A stretch of DNA of 64,000 bases from Prorocentrum cordatum (taxonomy: Eukaryota; Sar; Dinophyceae; Prorocentrales; Prorocentraceae): positions 132,501 to 196,500 of the forward strand of contig CAUYUJ010021171.1 in assembly GCA_963575745.1 (NCBI GenBank), in the 5' to 3' direction. The notes under the pieces are model-generated. The model worked only from the letters and a program-made list of their open reading frames with translations, was not told the DNA's origin and searched no databases. Position 1 is the first letter of the stretch, and each line of letters opens with the position of its first letter. Below are positions 11,570-22,887 of the stretch, piece by piece. A program made the translations under genes and the position numbers.

Positions 11570-11860
11570 CACTGTCGGCGTGCGGCAGAGGCTTCTCCGT
11601 CTGCCTCCTCCTCGTCGTCGTCCTCGTCCTTTCCCTTTTCCCACAGCGTCTTCTCCTTTTCTGGGGCCTCCTCCTCAAGCGTGTCGGTCCAAACCGAAAT
11701 TGAGCAACGTTGTCATTGAGTCGAAGGGAAGCCCCTTCCCTTTGATCCTTTCCCCGGCGCGGGGGGGGGGTCCCGGGGGAGGACCCGGGGGAAGACCCGG
11801 GGGAGGACCCGGGGGAAGACCCGGGGGAGGACCCGCGGGAAGACCCGGGTCAGATACGCA
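11570..11860 (+). repeat. Dispersed repeat E, copy 2, with GC minisatellite
   Basis: CCGCCGACACTGTCGGCGTG, AGAGGCTTCTCCGTCTGCCT and GTCGAAGGGAAGCCCCTTCC reappear in order at 12565-12730. It ends in an 18-bp GC minisatellite (CCCGGGGGAGGA / CCCGGGGGAAGA alternating, 11774-11850). Confidence 0.88.
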
Positions 11861-11864
11861 GCCC

Positions 11865-12425
11865 CCCCCCTGAAGATGACCTCCAAGATCGCTCATGTAG
11901 CCCTCGATGGCTCCAGATCGCTCCCAAGAAGCCTACTAGAGGCTCGAAGATTGCGCCAAGACGTCTCCAAGTAGACATGGAAGCTTCCAAGAACGCTCCC
12001 GAGATGGCTCCAGGTAGCCCCTGAGCCTCCCAAGGACGTTCCCGAGAGGCCAAGCTCATTGATTCCCGATGGGAAAACGTACAATTTTGGCATATACGAC
12101 TTGTCGGCCTTTACGGCGTTGAAGACAATCCAAGAAGCCTCCAAGAAGGCCCCAACACGGCTCAAGAGGCTCCCAAGAGGCACCCAAAACGGCCCAAGAA
12201 GGCGCCAAGACGGCCCAAGAGGCTACCAAGACGGCCCAAGAGGGACCCAAGAGGGGCCCAAGACTGGGAGCCCGAACCAAAAATCCGAGCCTTCCGCCTC
12301 AAGATGCTCCCTTGAGGCCCCAAGAGGCCCCCAACAGGCCCCAGGAGACCCCGAAGAGGCCCCCAAGAGGCCCCAAGAGGCCCCCAAGAGGCCCAACAGA
12401 TGCCCCCAGAGACACCAAAACGGCC
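11865..12425 (+). repeat. CCAAGA-GGC(C) degenerate short-period repeat
   Basis: Dozens of units such as CCCAAGAGGCCC, CCAAGACGGCCC and CCAAGATCGCTC. The same family occurs at 36890-37450, 52985-53285 and, in reverse complement, at 42535-42900. Confidence 0.85.
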
Positions 12426-12512
12426 CCCTTCTCCACCTCCTCCTCCTCCTCCTCCTCCCCTCCCTTGCTCCCCTCCTCTTGCTCCTCGTCTGCCTCCTCC
12501 TCCGCTTAGGAA
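12426..12512 (+). repeat. CTC microsatellite
   Basis: CTC runs ending in TGCCTCCTCCTCCGC. Confidence 0.9.
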
Positions 12513-12559
12513 CAGCTCAGCGCTGAGCCTGAGCTACGCAATCAAGCCTGGTGATGCAT

Positions 12560-12790
12560 CCAGGAATCCGCCGACCCTGTCGGCGTGTGGGAGAGGCTTT
12601 TCTGTCTTCCCCACAGCGTCGTCGCCTCTTCTGCTTTCCGAGGGCTCCCTACACAAGTCCACACAAAAATTTGACAACGTCGTCCTTCAGTCGAAGGGAA
12701 GCCCCTTCCCTTTGATCCTTTCCCCGGCGCGGGGAGGGGGGGGTCCCGGGGCAACTCCCGGGGTGGGTCCCCCCTCGGATACGCAGCCAC
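12560..12790 (+). repeat. Dispersed repeat E, copy 3
   Basis: Second member of the direct pair with 11570-11860. Shared blocks include CCCTTTGATCCTTTCCCCGG, identical in both. Confidence 0.9.
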
Positions 12791-13359
12791 CCGCCTCTTA
12801 TCCTCCTGCGTCCTGGGGCTCCGTTGGCCCTCCGGGGCCGTCTGTGGGCCCTTTCAACCTATATTGAGGCTCCTTGGAGACCTTTCAAAATTTTTAGACT
12901 CGCTTGACGCCGTCTTGGAACCCTCTCGGGCCATTTGAGGGCGCTCTTTGCCTATCTCGGCACTCTCTGGAGCCTTTCCCGAACCCTGGAGGAGGCCTCT
13001 TGAGCTGTCTTCGGACGGCATTGCAGGCATCTGGCGCCGTCTTCGAGCCATCTGAGGGCATATTGAACTCCTCTATTACCTCCATTGTCTTCGTCGTCGC
13101 TGCCTACAGGGTCGGCGGCATCGGCAGTAAGGCCTTCGCAATCCTTGTTCCGCACATACCGAGCATATGCCTGGCAGATGCCGGCGCGCGATTCGCACAA
13201 CTCGCGGCGCAAAATCGGGCATTCATAAATGCAGGAAGGGGCAAGGACTGGGAGGAACGGAAAAGGCTGGGAGGGGCGGGTGCCCTGGGAGAAAAATCAA
13301 GATTTTGCACGGTCCCCGCCGGACGGCTGAAATGGCCCTGAAACGAGCAAGCGTCCCCC

Positions 13360-13709
13360 TCCTTCTCCTCTCCTTCTCCTCCTCCTCGTCCTTCTCCTGG
13401 CAAGCTGAAGTCGCAAGAGGGCGTCGGACGCCGCACCCCCCCTCGAAGGTTGCTGCGCGCCCCCCCTCCTTTTCCCCCTACTCCTCCTTTTCCCCCTCCT
13501 CCTCATCCTCCTCCTTTTTCTCCTCCTCCTCCTCCGCCTCCTCCTCCTCGTCCTCCTCTTCATTATCATCAACATCATCATCACCATCATCATACCACTA
13601 CCGTCATCATCAACATCATCACCAGCATCAGCATCAGCATCAGCATCAGCATCATCATCATCATCGTCATCGTCATCGTCATCGTCATCAGCATCAGCAT
13701 CAGCATCAG

Positions 13710-13753
<44 letters not shown>

Positions 13754-13790
13754 GCATCAGCATCAGCATCAGCATCAGCATCAGCATCAG

Positions 13791-13823
<33 letters not shown>

Positions 13824-13985
13824 AATCAGCATCATCATCAGCATCAGCAGCATCATCATCATCCCCTCCCTCTGCTCCCCCTCCCCCTCTTCCTCCTCCT
13901 CCTCCTCCCCCTCCTCCTCCCCCTCCTCCTCCTCCTTCTCCTCCTCCTCCTCCTCCACCTCCTCATTCTCCCCCATGCGGCGCTG
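13360..13985 (+). repeat. Compound CTC and CAT/CAG microsatellite
   Basis: CTC tracts (13360-13555 and 13865-13975) flank about 310 bp of CAT units with phased CAG variants (CATCAG). The long His/Gln and Ile/Ser frames arise only from the repeat. Confidence 0.97.
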
Positions 13986-14260
13986 TGACAACATGTGCGG
14001 CCGCGCGTGGCCGTGCACCCCCTTGCGGCCGCGAGAGGCGCCATGCGCGGGCATGTGCACTCGTCCGCTAAGAGGTGCGCGGCCATGTGAGGCGGTGCGG
14101 GGCGGGGGCAGGGGGGCATGTGCGGCCTCCTGTGCGGAGCTGTGCGGGCATGTGCGGCCGCGCGCGTCACGGCCACGATTTGTGCCATGTGCGGGCGGCA
14201 TGTGCGGCGCCATGTGCGGACATGCGCGGGCAGCGCTGGGGCAAGCAGCTGCGGCGTGGG
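13985..14260 (+). repeat. TGTGCGG/CATGTGCGG degenerate repeat
   Basis: Many GCGGGCATGTGC and TGTGCGGCCGCGCG-like words. Reduced forms continue to about 14500. No gene is recognised. Confidence 0.75.
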
Positions 14261-14689
14261 CACCAACTGTATCGCCCGATGCATGTAACACTGCTCATAC
14301 ACACGCACATTCGCGTATCGTTGCAGCCAACGCTCAAGGGTGGGGGCCGAACGAAAACAATGGTGGAACATCTCATAGCGCATGCCACCACACGTGGCCG
14401 CACATGTGCACACGCCCCTGGACCATAACGCGCAAGTATCAAACACATCCGCATATGCGGGGCACATGCCACGCACATGCCCGCACAACGAGCGCACATG
14501 CCCTAGACTGGCACCAAGATCGCGAGTCCTGTGTACCAGGTTGTCTGCAGTCTTGGGAGACTCCCTTGGTACAGTCAAGGCCCTCGCTGACCCAAAGTCC
14601 TGGACTGGCTTGGCGCTGGTGTGTTATTAGGGTACAGGCTCTGCAGCATACTCTCCAGGCCCCTCAACAAGGATGTTGAATGCAAGTCT

Positions 14690-16680
14690 TGGAAAGTTGT
14701 GGACGTGGCTCGTCACGAGCTCGCCACGTCAACGTCGGATGTCTGGTCGGCCAGACACCGTGGGGAATACGTTTCCTGAGTTGAAACGTTTGGGCACCGC
14801 GGGCAAAAGAACATCGCCAATCTGAACTTCTTCGTGTCATTCAGGGGCCCGATGGCTTGCTGGCTCCGCAGTCAACGAACGAACGAACTCTGGCTAGAAC
14901 ACTTTGCTGCACAATGGTTATCAAATTGGAAAACGCGGCGTTCACGGATTTGTTTCAAGGCAAGGGCGTCTCAGCTGAGAGCCTTGCCCGTGCCCTTGGC
15001 AACGTATCTACCTGGCCAGGTGTGTCCAGGAAGCGTTGTGCTTAACAAAGAAACGTACGAGTGGTGCGGATAGTCTGTATGGCAATGTTGCGCACGCGTG
15101 TTCCAATTACCTGGCTCTCACCTATTATCAACTGGTCGTCACGACCTCCGCGATGATTTCAGAGCCGCTCCAGTGGAATGGGGGACGACTTATCTAGAAT
15201 ACCCAAGGCACGTGGTGACATCTGTTCCACTATTGCATCTAGATCACTTATGATGGGGTCGAGTACTGGTAAGAACATTCAGCATTACACATTTGCCTAC
15301 TCAAGAGACTTATGCGGGCAATGCAGACTGCAGTAGGTTCTCATTAATATTCAGGCGTGCCAGGTATGGGTAAACAACAGGTGCTCTTAGCCAAAAGAGT
15401 GCTGCAGAGGTCTGCGTGACGAGTCGGCCAGCCTCTGCTTGTGCTTTCCCTTGCTGAGGTGATTAATGCTTCCTACATGGCCAACCGAGAGTTGGTGCTT
15501 AAGACGGGCCCCTCCCCACAATCGCTCCAGAAGCTGCTCCAACAAGCTGGCCTGCCATGGCCATCCCTTCCCCTTCTTGTCCAACGCTTGCATGAGCTCC
15601 ATTCCTGACGAAAACAGGATGAGAATGGCCACTTCAAGGCGATGCTGGAGGAGGCATGTCGATTAGTTCTGGCTTCAGTTTCCAAGGACATCGAGGATTG
15701 TCGTTGCGTTCAAGGAAGCGCGTCCAGGGACCTCTTTCGGGGATGCTGCATTCCTGTTTGTCATTGCCGAGGTCAATAACGTGGTTGCCAAGGCGCTTTC
15801 CGTGTTGGGTCTCTCCTTCCCGCTTATTTCGCCATCCCCAAGCAGCATGCTTCAAGCCGACGATGCAGGACAGGAAGTCGAATTTCCAAGCCTGGTGAAT
15901 GCAGTCGGTCCATTGTTTGCGATGCTGGCGCCACTTAGCGTGGCCAAAGAGAATATCATGGACTTCTGCCTTGTTGCGCTAGATGCATCTAATCTTGTTG
16001 GCATGACCCCACACCTCAAGGCAGGCAAAACCGAGTTGATGTTGCATCTCACTGGCCCTGTGTCCGCACACTCTCCATGGCATGCGCTTCACAACTTGGC
16101 CCAAAAGGTTACCAATCAGATCGTTGCTATGCAGAGGGGAGGGGAATTTCAGTGGTTAGATCAGCTGTACATCTGGGCTCCGTGGTGGCTCACAGAGCTT
16201 TCTTGAGCCCCGAGCTGGTCCATAGAGAAGCTGATTACAGGTTTCAGCTATCTGTGCTAAGCAAGGCCTTCAAGAGGGCCACCAACGGTTCCTCAATCCC
16301 AAAACTGATTTTCGCAGATTCGCTTGTGCTTAATTCGGCTGTGTATGGTGCGGGCACTTGGTATAGCCGATATAGAGGGCATTTGACAAGTGCAGGTGGA
16401 CAACATGTTACACAGTACCGACGTGTCCTCCGCCTCCCCTGCTTTCAAGCAAGTGTGCCGTCGGATGAGCATGTCATGGCTGCTGCGTGTAGGCCAAGTA
16501 TCACCGTGGTTCTAGTGAACGTTTCCTTACTCGGCCTTTCGACATTGGGCGGAAGGGACGGGGGAGGGGGGTGGTCTGTCTCCGGATCTCTGCTTGATGT
16601 GACTGTTTGCAACAGTGCGTCCTATGGGGGAAACTTCACCTGCTTGAAACACCCAAGATATACTCCACAGGGGGGTTGAG
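14690..16680 (+). mobile_element. Degenerate LINE fragment, + strand
   Basis: Protein fragments of a dinoflagellate-type LINE reverse transcriptase can be followed over about 2 kb in shifting frames. There is a pre-RT piece QRTNELWLEHFAAQ (about 14873-14914), a palm piece ending LVQRLHELHS (15478-15610), a motif-B-like GRPGTSFGDAAFLF (about 15715-15770, needing a frame change), then MTPHLKAGKTELMLHLTGP and, in another frame, SVVAHRAFLSPELVHREADY and SVLSKAFKRATNGSSIP...VYGAGTW. The endonuclease and RNase H were not found. It is the only recognisable coding remnant on the + strand. Confidence 0.7.
15460..16500 (+). pseudogene. Reverse transcriptase core remnants
   Basis: From 15478 the frame reads MANRELVLKTGPSPQSLQ... 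to LHELHS and a TGA at about 15606; the same frame resumes with QDENGHFKAMLEEACRL. Around 15720-15900 another frame gives SFGDAAFLFVIAEVNNVVAKAL. From 15781 to 16206 the frame carries MTPHLKAGKTELMLHL, which follows motif C in related elements, and from about 16150 a third frame carries LGSVVAHRAFLSPELVHRE. Motif C itself (A-D-D) is not visible, consistent with decay. Assignment rests on motif order and residue pattern; a profile search would settle it. Confidence 0.65.
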
Positions 16681-16890
16681 GGGGTGCGAAGGCACGCGCC
16701 GATCGGCAAAACAATGAATACGAAAACGAGCTGCCAGACTCCGATGTTTGTTCACAAGTTCTTGCACCGGCTCCTCGACTGCGTCCTGCGCCTTTGCATA
16801 CCGTATACAAGCAGGCCCATGACAGGGCTAAACACAAATCCTGGCTACCCCAAATCCTGGACGACTTCGCCCGGCTGAGGTTCTGCCACC

Positions 16891-17012
16891 ACGCTTTCCA
16901 GGACATGCCTCTACCGTCCCCAGATCCAGGATTGCAAAAAAAACAAAGATTGCATTTTTTTTTTGCAATCCACGCTTTCCAGGACATGCCTCTACCGTCC
17001 CCAGATCCAGGG
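16891..17012 (+). repeat. Direct repeat of about 41 bp flanking a hairpin insert
   Basis: CACGCTTTCCAGGACATGCC...GATCCAGG occurs at 16891-16931 and again at about 16971-17011. Between them is a hairpin: GGATTGCAAAAAAAA and TTTTTTTTGCAATCC around ACAAAGATTGCA. The GGATTGCAAAAAAA word recurs at 38860-38960. Confidence 0.85.
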
Positions 17013-17019
17013 GCCTGGG

Positions 17020-17470
17020 GTACGCGACCCTCGAGGGGAGAAGGTGGTGAGGGGGAACGGTGATGGGGGGGGGCGGGGCCAGCTTCGCTCGGTGCTGGGC
17101 AGGGTGGGCTAGCATGCCCCCGTCGCCAATCAGTGGGCGATGGGGGGGCATGGACAGCATCAGTGACACGCCGCCGTGGGGAACCCCTCAGCGTGTGACT
17201 GTTGGAGAACCTAACAACCCAGGAGCAACACGCTGACGGGCTCCCAACCGGCAGCGTGTCATTGACGCTCTTCCTCCCTCTGGACCTGAGCCCGTCCCTG
17301 CCCCTGCTGGATGCCAGGCCACACAACTCGGACCTCTTGCGCGGCTGTTCTCGGCGATCTGGGCGCAATCCCGCAACGCTCTCTCGGCGAGGGAGGCCGC
17401 ACCGCCGAGAACCGAAGAGAGCGCCCAGAAGACTCAGACCTCGAACTTCGAGGACCCCCCTACTAAGCCT
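17020..17470. other. Non-genic stretch
   Basis: GC-rich, with G runs and a weak inverted pair (CAGCGTGTGAC and CAACACGCTGAC nearby). No coding sequence recognised. Confidence 0.35.
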
Positions 17471-17474
17471 GGAG

Positions 17475-17605
17475 TAGGGACTTGACCACAGGAAGCCTTC
17501 CAGAAGAAGCCCAGGACGTACATTGATCTTTGGTATGGGAACGTCGCACTCTCAATCGCAAAAACATCGACACCCGAGAAACCCAGGGCACCCTGGAGGC
17601 GTCAC
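17475..17605 (+). repeat. Dispersed repeat B, copy 3
   Basis: CATCGACACCCGAGAAACCC and AGGGCACCCTGGAGGC align with copies 1 and 2; it is truncated at the 3' side. Confidence 0.8.
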
Positions 17606-17689
17606 GATCTCGCTCATAATCTGGACCTCCAGCGGTATGGACCCATCCCCTAGGACAGGCCTTTTATCCCGAACCGTCTCTTGACGGCC

Positions 17690-17955
17690 CCGAGGGCCGG
17701 CAAGGGCACCCCGAGGCCGAACATAGCGAGAACCCTCCCGCAGTGATTTCTGTCATGACTCGAAGAGGCCTGGGCTGGCAGCCCTGGGGGCACCTTGGGC
17801 CAGAACGCCTCCCGTCATGACTTCGCTCAGCCTGAGATCCGACGTTCTGGAAAAATTGAAACACCGCGAAAATCACGACTAAAGTCCTTGACCCCATCTG
17901 TCTGCGTCATTTTTCGCGCCGTCTCGAACTGTGAGGGCCCCAGGGCCCAGAAAAA
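17690..17955 (+). repeat. Dispersed repeats F and C
   Basis: 17695-17790 (CCCCGAGGCCGAACATAGCG, CATGACTCGAAGAGGCCTGG) resembles 38035-38130. 17830-17955 (CTGAGATCCGACGTTCTG, TGACCCCATCTGTCTGCGTC, GTGAGGGCCCCAGGGCCC) resembles 1620-1740. Confidence 0.75.
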
Positions 17956-18034
17956 AACGAAAACACGCGATGCTCGAAAACATTGAGATGCCCGCGGTGG
18001 TCTGCGAGCGCTGTTCATGACCCCGGAGGGGGTC

Positions 18035-18190
18035 TGACTCCTCCTCCTCCTCCTCCTCCTCCTCCTCCTCCTCCTCCTCCTCCTCCTCCTCCTCCTCCCC
18101 CTCCCCTTCCTCCTCCTCCTCCTCCTCTTCCTCCTCCTCCTCCTCCTCCTCCTCCTTCTCCTCCTCCTCCCTCCTCCTGCTCCTCCTCCT
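18035..18190 (+). repeat. CTC microsatellite
   Basis: About 150 bp of CTC with TTC interruptions. Confidence 0.97.
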
Positions 18191-18374
18191 GCGCTGCCCC
18201 CGCGAACCCTCCAGCGGAGGCGCGCTGGCGGCGGGCCCCACCTCGGCGGGCCCCGCCGCGGCAGCCGCGGGCGCCGCGCCCTCCGCGCCCGCGTCCCCCG
18301 CCGGGCCCTCTGGGTCAACGTCGGGGTCCCCCGCGGCGGGCCCTGGGCGACGGAGGGGCCTTTTCCTCATTCTC

Positions 18375-18395
18375 GTCCTCCTCCTCCTCCTCCTT

Positions 18396-18435
<40 letters not shown>

Positions 18436-18512
18436 TCGTCGTCGTCGTCGTCCTCCTCCTCCTCCTCCTCCTCCTCCTCCTCCTCCTCCTCCTCCTCCTC
18501 CTCCTCCATTCC
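18375..18512 (+). repeat. CTC and GTC microsatellite
   Basis: CTC, then GTCCTC, then GTC, then CTC blocks, showing ordered variants. Confidence 0.95.
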
Positions 18513-18639
18513 GCTTCCATATAAACCACTTCTCCCTATCGCACCCCAAAGCCTGTTTGTAGAGCGGGCCGGGCGTTTCGCCTGAGACTTCCTCACCACT
18601 TATGACCCTGAAGCTTAAAACACGACAGCAGTTTCACAG

Positions 18640-18900
18640 ATGGAGAGCGGGTCGTTTAAAACGTGGCTCTCGCCTTGGAGCCGCGCGCTTTCGTTTTCAA
18701 AACATGTGTAAGAGCTTCACGGATTGACGGCGGCTCCTTTTCAAAATGTGGCTCTCGCCTTGGAGCCGCGCACATTCGTTTTAAAGACATGTGTAAGAGT
18801 TTCACGGATTGACGGCGTTTTTTTTTTAATGTGGCTCTCGCCTTATCGCCGCGCACTTTGTTTTTGAACGTTTGCAAGTTTCACGGAGTCCCATGGTCAA
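18640..18900 (+). repeat. About 84-bp tandem repeat, three copies
   Basis: GTGGCTCTCGCCTTGGAGCC starts units at 18663, 18748 and 18831, with TTTCACGGATTGACGGCG and GTGTAAGAG in each unit. The third unit is diverged and has a T run. Confidence 0.9.
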
Positions 18901-19300
18901 CGTACGAGAATTGCTGTCTTGGAAGGATTCAAGCTTATGTGGGTGCAACAGTTATGTCGATTCGCTGTGTTGAAGTCTCCAAAATGGCGTTCTGGTACGA
19001 TTCAGGATCGTCATGGCGCAGCGGTCAGGTTAATATGTAGCGTTGAACTCCCGAGAACACTGTATTGGCAAGCTTCAGAATATTCAAACGGTTGTCTTCC
19101 AACGAGGCAGTTCCCTCAATGGAACTGAACCATTGTAGGACCTATGAAGAGGGAGCTTGGAGGGAGGGCAAATTCCAACATCGCTGATGACTCTTAGGTT
19201 TACACTGGTTCCCCTCCCCTCCCCTCCTCCTCCTCCTTCTCCTTCTCGGCGCAACCTGGGGGCGGGCAGAGTCTGTCCACCGCCAGCAGTGAAAGCAGGG
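18901..19300. other. Non-genic stretch next to LINE 3' end
   Basis: More AT-balanced DNA without a recognised coding sequence. It could include the 3' untranslated part of the LINE. Confidence 0.35.
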
Positions 19301-19389
19301 CCGAAGGCGCACCTTACAACCGCCTTCGGCCCCGCTGGGCGGACACGGCTCCCTCGACCAGGCGAAGGCCCACGGGCGTAGAAAACCTA

Positions 19390-20340
19390 GACACCCGCCG
19401 TGGCCTCCTGGACAGGGAGCCTGACCAAGGACTGAACTCGATAGACCTTGCCATTGAGCCTGAATTCACCTTTTTCGCAAGCCTCTTCAAAGTCTTGCGA
19501 GCGTGGTCCGTGACCTCGGATGGGCACGGGCTTGCCAAACCAGAAAGCCTCGACAAGGCGAAGCAAGCGCAACGCGTGCATCCAACCACGAGCGGTCCAC
19601 CTGACAGCTGGAGCTTAGCAAGGGCATGCATCTTGCCTGAGCAGCTCGCCTGAGCGGCTCGAACTCGACTCTCCAAATCAGTGGGGACGGGATCCTGGAC
19701 GAGAACCAAATGGGGCACTGGGGGCAAGCCGCGAGCATGCTTCTTGGGGTGTCCACAGTCCTCGAGCCCCCCGGAAAGACGCCCGATCCAGGAGCCCCAG
19801 ACATGCAAGACTTTGCTTCGGGCCTGAAGCTGGGCGATGGCAGCCTCCGAGACCCTAGCAAAAGAGGCAGCACTCTTAGCAGCCTCATCAGCCTTAGCAC
19901 TGCCGTAGCGGTGACGCGCAGAGGTGCCACGCCCTGACTGCGCATCAACCAGGGTCGCGTGACCCTTGATTTTGCTAATCTCAATCCCCCCACCCCAGTC
20001 ATCCACCAGCCTCCAGAACTCCTTCCAGAGATGAGCGCGCGCAGAAACACACGCACGTGTAGCCTCTGGGCCACGCACATGGAAACCATCGGCCACAAAG
20101 GCCGAATCCGTGAAGACACGCACAGGCGGAGTCGCGAAGCGGAGAACATTGATGACTGCAACAAGCTCAGCAGCGTTGATGCACTGCAGTGGATCCAAGA
20201 GCGGTCCTGAGCAAAAAGAAAGAACTTCCTGACGGCCCTGATGCAATGCAACGCACCCCCAGCCCGCACTGGCCAGACTGGGATACTGAGCCTCGAAAAC
20301 GGAACCGTCAGTATATATATATATATCCCCCGTGAACTCA
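19390..20340 (-). pseudogene. LINE RNase H domain and C-terminal tail
   Basis: Translated from about 20340, the frame reads GDIYIYTDGSVFEAQ (first catalytic Asp in YTDGS), INAAELVAVINVL (catalytic Glu), VRVFTDSAFVADGF (second Asp), ISKIKGHATLVDA and GSAKADEAAKSAA (final Asp region). All RNase H1-type catalytic positions are present. The domain removes RNA from the cDNA hybrid. The (TA)n tract at about 20311-20326 encodes the IYIYT strand and is a likely site of slippage. Below 19640 the tail is split over frames. Confidence 0.85.
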
Positions 20341-20344
20341 GAGG

Positions 20345-21364
20345 GCCCTCCAAGCCCCCCAACAAATTGGAGACCCAGGAGGACGGCGGCTCAGGGGTGG
20401 GAATGGCACAAGACAACGCTCGGCGAAAAGCGAAGCCAGCACAGAAGTAGTAGCCGCAGCCTCGGCTGCAGCTAAAAAAACTGGGCTTGCCCTCGAGGCT
20501 ATCTAAGCGAGAACAAGAGCAGTGCCGATGCAGCAGGGCCCCCTCCTGCAGAGGACAGAGAAGACAAGAGGGAGTCGTACCATAACCCGCGGCCCACTGC
20601 CTCTTCTGCGGCCGCTGCCCACCGATGACCGTGCTGCGGAGGTGGCCCTGCTGCTGGGCCGACAATTTACTCTTGCTGCCAAGGAGGGCCTTCAAGGGTC
20701 CCAAGATCAGACCGTTGGCGAAGTCCTCTACCTCGGGATGTTCCGCGACCCTACGATACTGCCAGGCCTCCACGGCACGAAACACGAGCTCCTGAACAGT
20801 GACGGGGCAATAGTTCATCGGGTTGACGTCGGCCCCATCAGGCCAGACCCAGGACGAGGACGAAGTAGCAATGATACCCACACGCCTGAGCGAGGCCCAC
20901 AGGGCGCAAAGGGGGCCCCTAATGGAGGACCAAGGGTGCTCCAGCCCCGAAAGGTGCTCGTGGGCCTCACGGAGCCCAAAATCCAAGGCCTCATGGGGTA
21001 ACCAACGGTGCCAGAGCGCATGGAGGTAGAACTTCACGGGCAACCAAGTGGCCCTAAAGATGGGGTCCAAGCGGGGCACTGGGGAAAGAAGAAGGCTCAA
21101 AGTCCTAGACTTGCCGTCCTGACGGTGGTTCTGCAGCTTACCAGCCGCGCCTCGAAGAACCTCCAACTCCTGCCCGTTGGTACCCATGACGGACGCCCCG
21201 AAAAGGACCGACGACTCCAGAGCAGCTCGAGCCATACGCCCGAGCTCGCGGCGACGAGGCTTGGAACCTTTAAGGAAACCCATTCGGACCATCCTAGGCC
21301 TCATGCAAGCGACGCGCCCACGGACCGTGCCCCGACTAGCCACCCTGCCCGAGCCGTAGTCCAC
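20345..21364 (-). pseudogene. LINE RT thumb/connection region with Cys/His cluster
   Basis: This frame continues from the RT: RARAALESSVLFGASVMGT, WLPVKFYLHALWHRWLPHEALDFG, then TPSCLLCPLQEGALLHRHCSCSR, a C-x2-C-x8-H-x4-C-like cluster at the place where many LINEs have a zf-RVT-type finger. The frame is lost before the RNase H domain, near 20345, close to the (TA)n stretch that encodes the IYIYT of the RNase H. Confidence 0.65.
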
Positions 21365-22770
21365 GCCGAGATTACGCTCTCAGACCTGACGGGCAGGGGT
21401 TGGAGGCTCTTCAACTTGGCTGCAATGGAAGCGCGAACCGCAGGGAAATTGCTCAAGACGCGAGACTTGTCGAGAGCGAACTTTAAGTCGACCTGGCGCA
21501 GCTGCTGCATCAGGTGCTGGCCTGCGGCGGTGATGTCACCGACCACGCGGGACTCGGTGCCCCAGCGCATGAGGCCAAACTCGTCAACGTTGACGGACAG
21601 CTGCACGGCAGGGCAGGCAGCCTGCACGGCATCCAAAGGGCCTAAGAGAACCAATTGCAGCATACAAGTGGCAAAAGTATATCAGGCACAATCGTTTGCT
21701 CAACACTAAGGGGAGACCCAACAGCACCCCCAACATCAAGGATGCGCGGAGCGCGATAGATTTGGACCAAGAGATACAACTGCCGCAAAGGAAAGCTAGT
21801 GGCCGCCGCGGCGGCCAGCAAATCATGATGCTGAACAAGCTCGAACGCCTTCTTTAAGTCGAGCAACAAAGTGGCACACGTACGATCCTTATAGGTAGAG
21901 TCTCAGACCAGGCCGCCTGGATCCAAACGCATTTCTCAGAAGCCTTACCGCGGGTGCTCCAAAAGAGAGCCCTGAAGTTGGCGGCCTGCCACTTTCTGAT
22001 GAGAGGACTTCTCAAGCGACACTGGACCCTAGCCAAGACGTGCAAAAGCCCCAAAGGCCTGACACCACCCGTCCTCTTAAGAATGAACACGATACGGTTC
22101 CACATGCTGGGCCACTCACGCTTATGCTCAATGTGGTGCACAATGTCGCACAGAGCCTCGAGAGCGGCAGGCGGCAACAGCAGAAGAGGGCGAGGGGGGA
22201 TCTGATCGAATCCCGTGCCAGACGAGGGCTTGCAAGACTTGAGAGCTCGCACGAGCTCGGCCCCCGTGGGCCGCGGATGGGGGGTCCCCGAGCTCCGGCC
22301 AATGGAGAGGCTGGTGCTCAACCCCGACTTGCCACCAACGCTTCCACTCGTCTTCGAGAGCTTCGATCGACTCGAGCGAAGTGCAGGGTCGAAGAGTGCC
22401 GTGACAGAGGGGGGCAGGCTGAAAGGGAGCGGGGGGGGCCGACAACTTATACAGAGCGGACATGCCACCAGAAGAATGCTTGTCAACCCAACTCCCCCAT
22501 TCACGTTCCCTGGCCTAAGCGCAGGCCTGTTGAAGCCGCGTCGCCTCGCGGCTCGCAAGGTCGGCGAGGCGCCGCGCCGACTCCACCGGGGCGAACAAAA
22601 CCTGCCCCGGCATCGCCGTCCAAGCGGCGATCTCGGCCGTCTCTGGCAGACGGTGAAAGCGAGAGAGGCGCCCAGCAGCTGCGACAAGCTGCGACCTGTG
22701 GGCGCCAGCAGGCGACCTACTGAGATCGGCCAGCACATCTTGAACCTTGCGCCACCAGCAGGCAAGAGGA
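21300..22770 (-). pseudogene. LINE reverse transcriptase, three frames
   Basis: The N-terminal part (22765-21900) includes ALKSCKPSSGTGFDQIPPR, the fingers motif before the palm, and WNRIVFILKRTGGVRPLGLL. The palm A motif, LLDLKKAFELVQHHDLL, is in a second frame (21869-21642). Motif C and the thumb are in a third (21663-21301), reading LSVNVDEFGL then LKFALDKSRVLSN. The catalytic pair expected as V-D-D reads V-D-E here (GAC GAG), which would be expected to disable polymerisation. Together with the frameshifts this marks a dead copy. Confidence 0.82.
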
Positions 22771-22887
22771 GACAACTTAGGGAACCGAGGGGGGTTGGGG
22801 GCCGACGGGGTTTTCCACTTGACCTGAAGCGGCTTGTCCCCCCCCCCCCACATACTCAGCACACTGGCCCCCGGAAATCTGAAAAAG

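Noticed and set aside
13450-14679. 409-codon frame with His/Ile/Ser repeats
   Set aside because: Derived from the CAT/CAG and CTC microsatellite and the TGTGCGG repeat; no domain.
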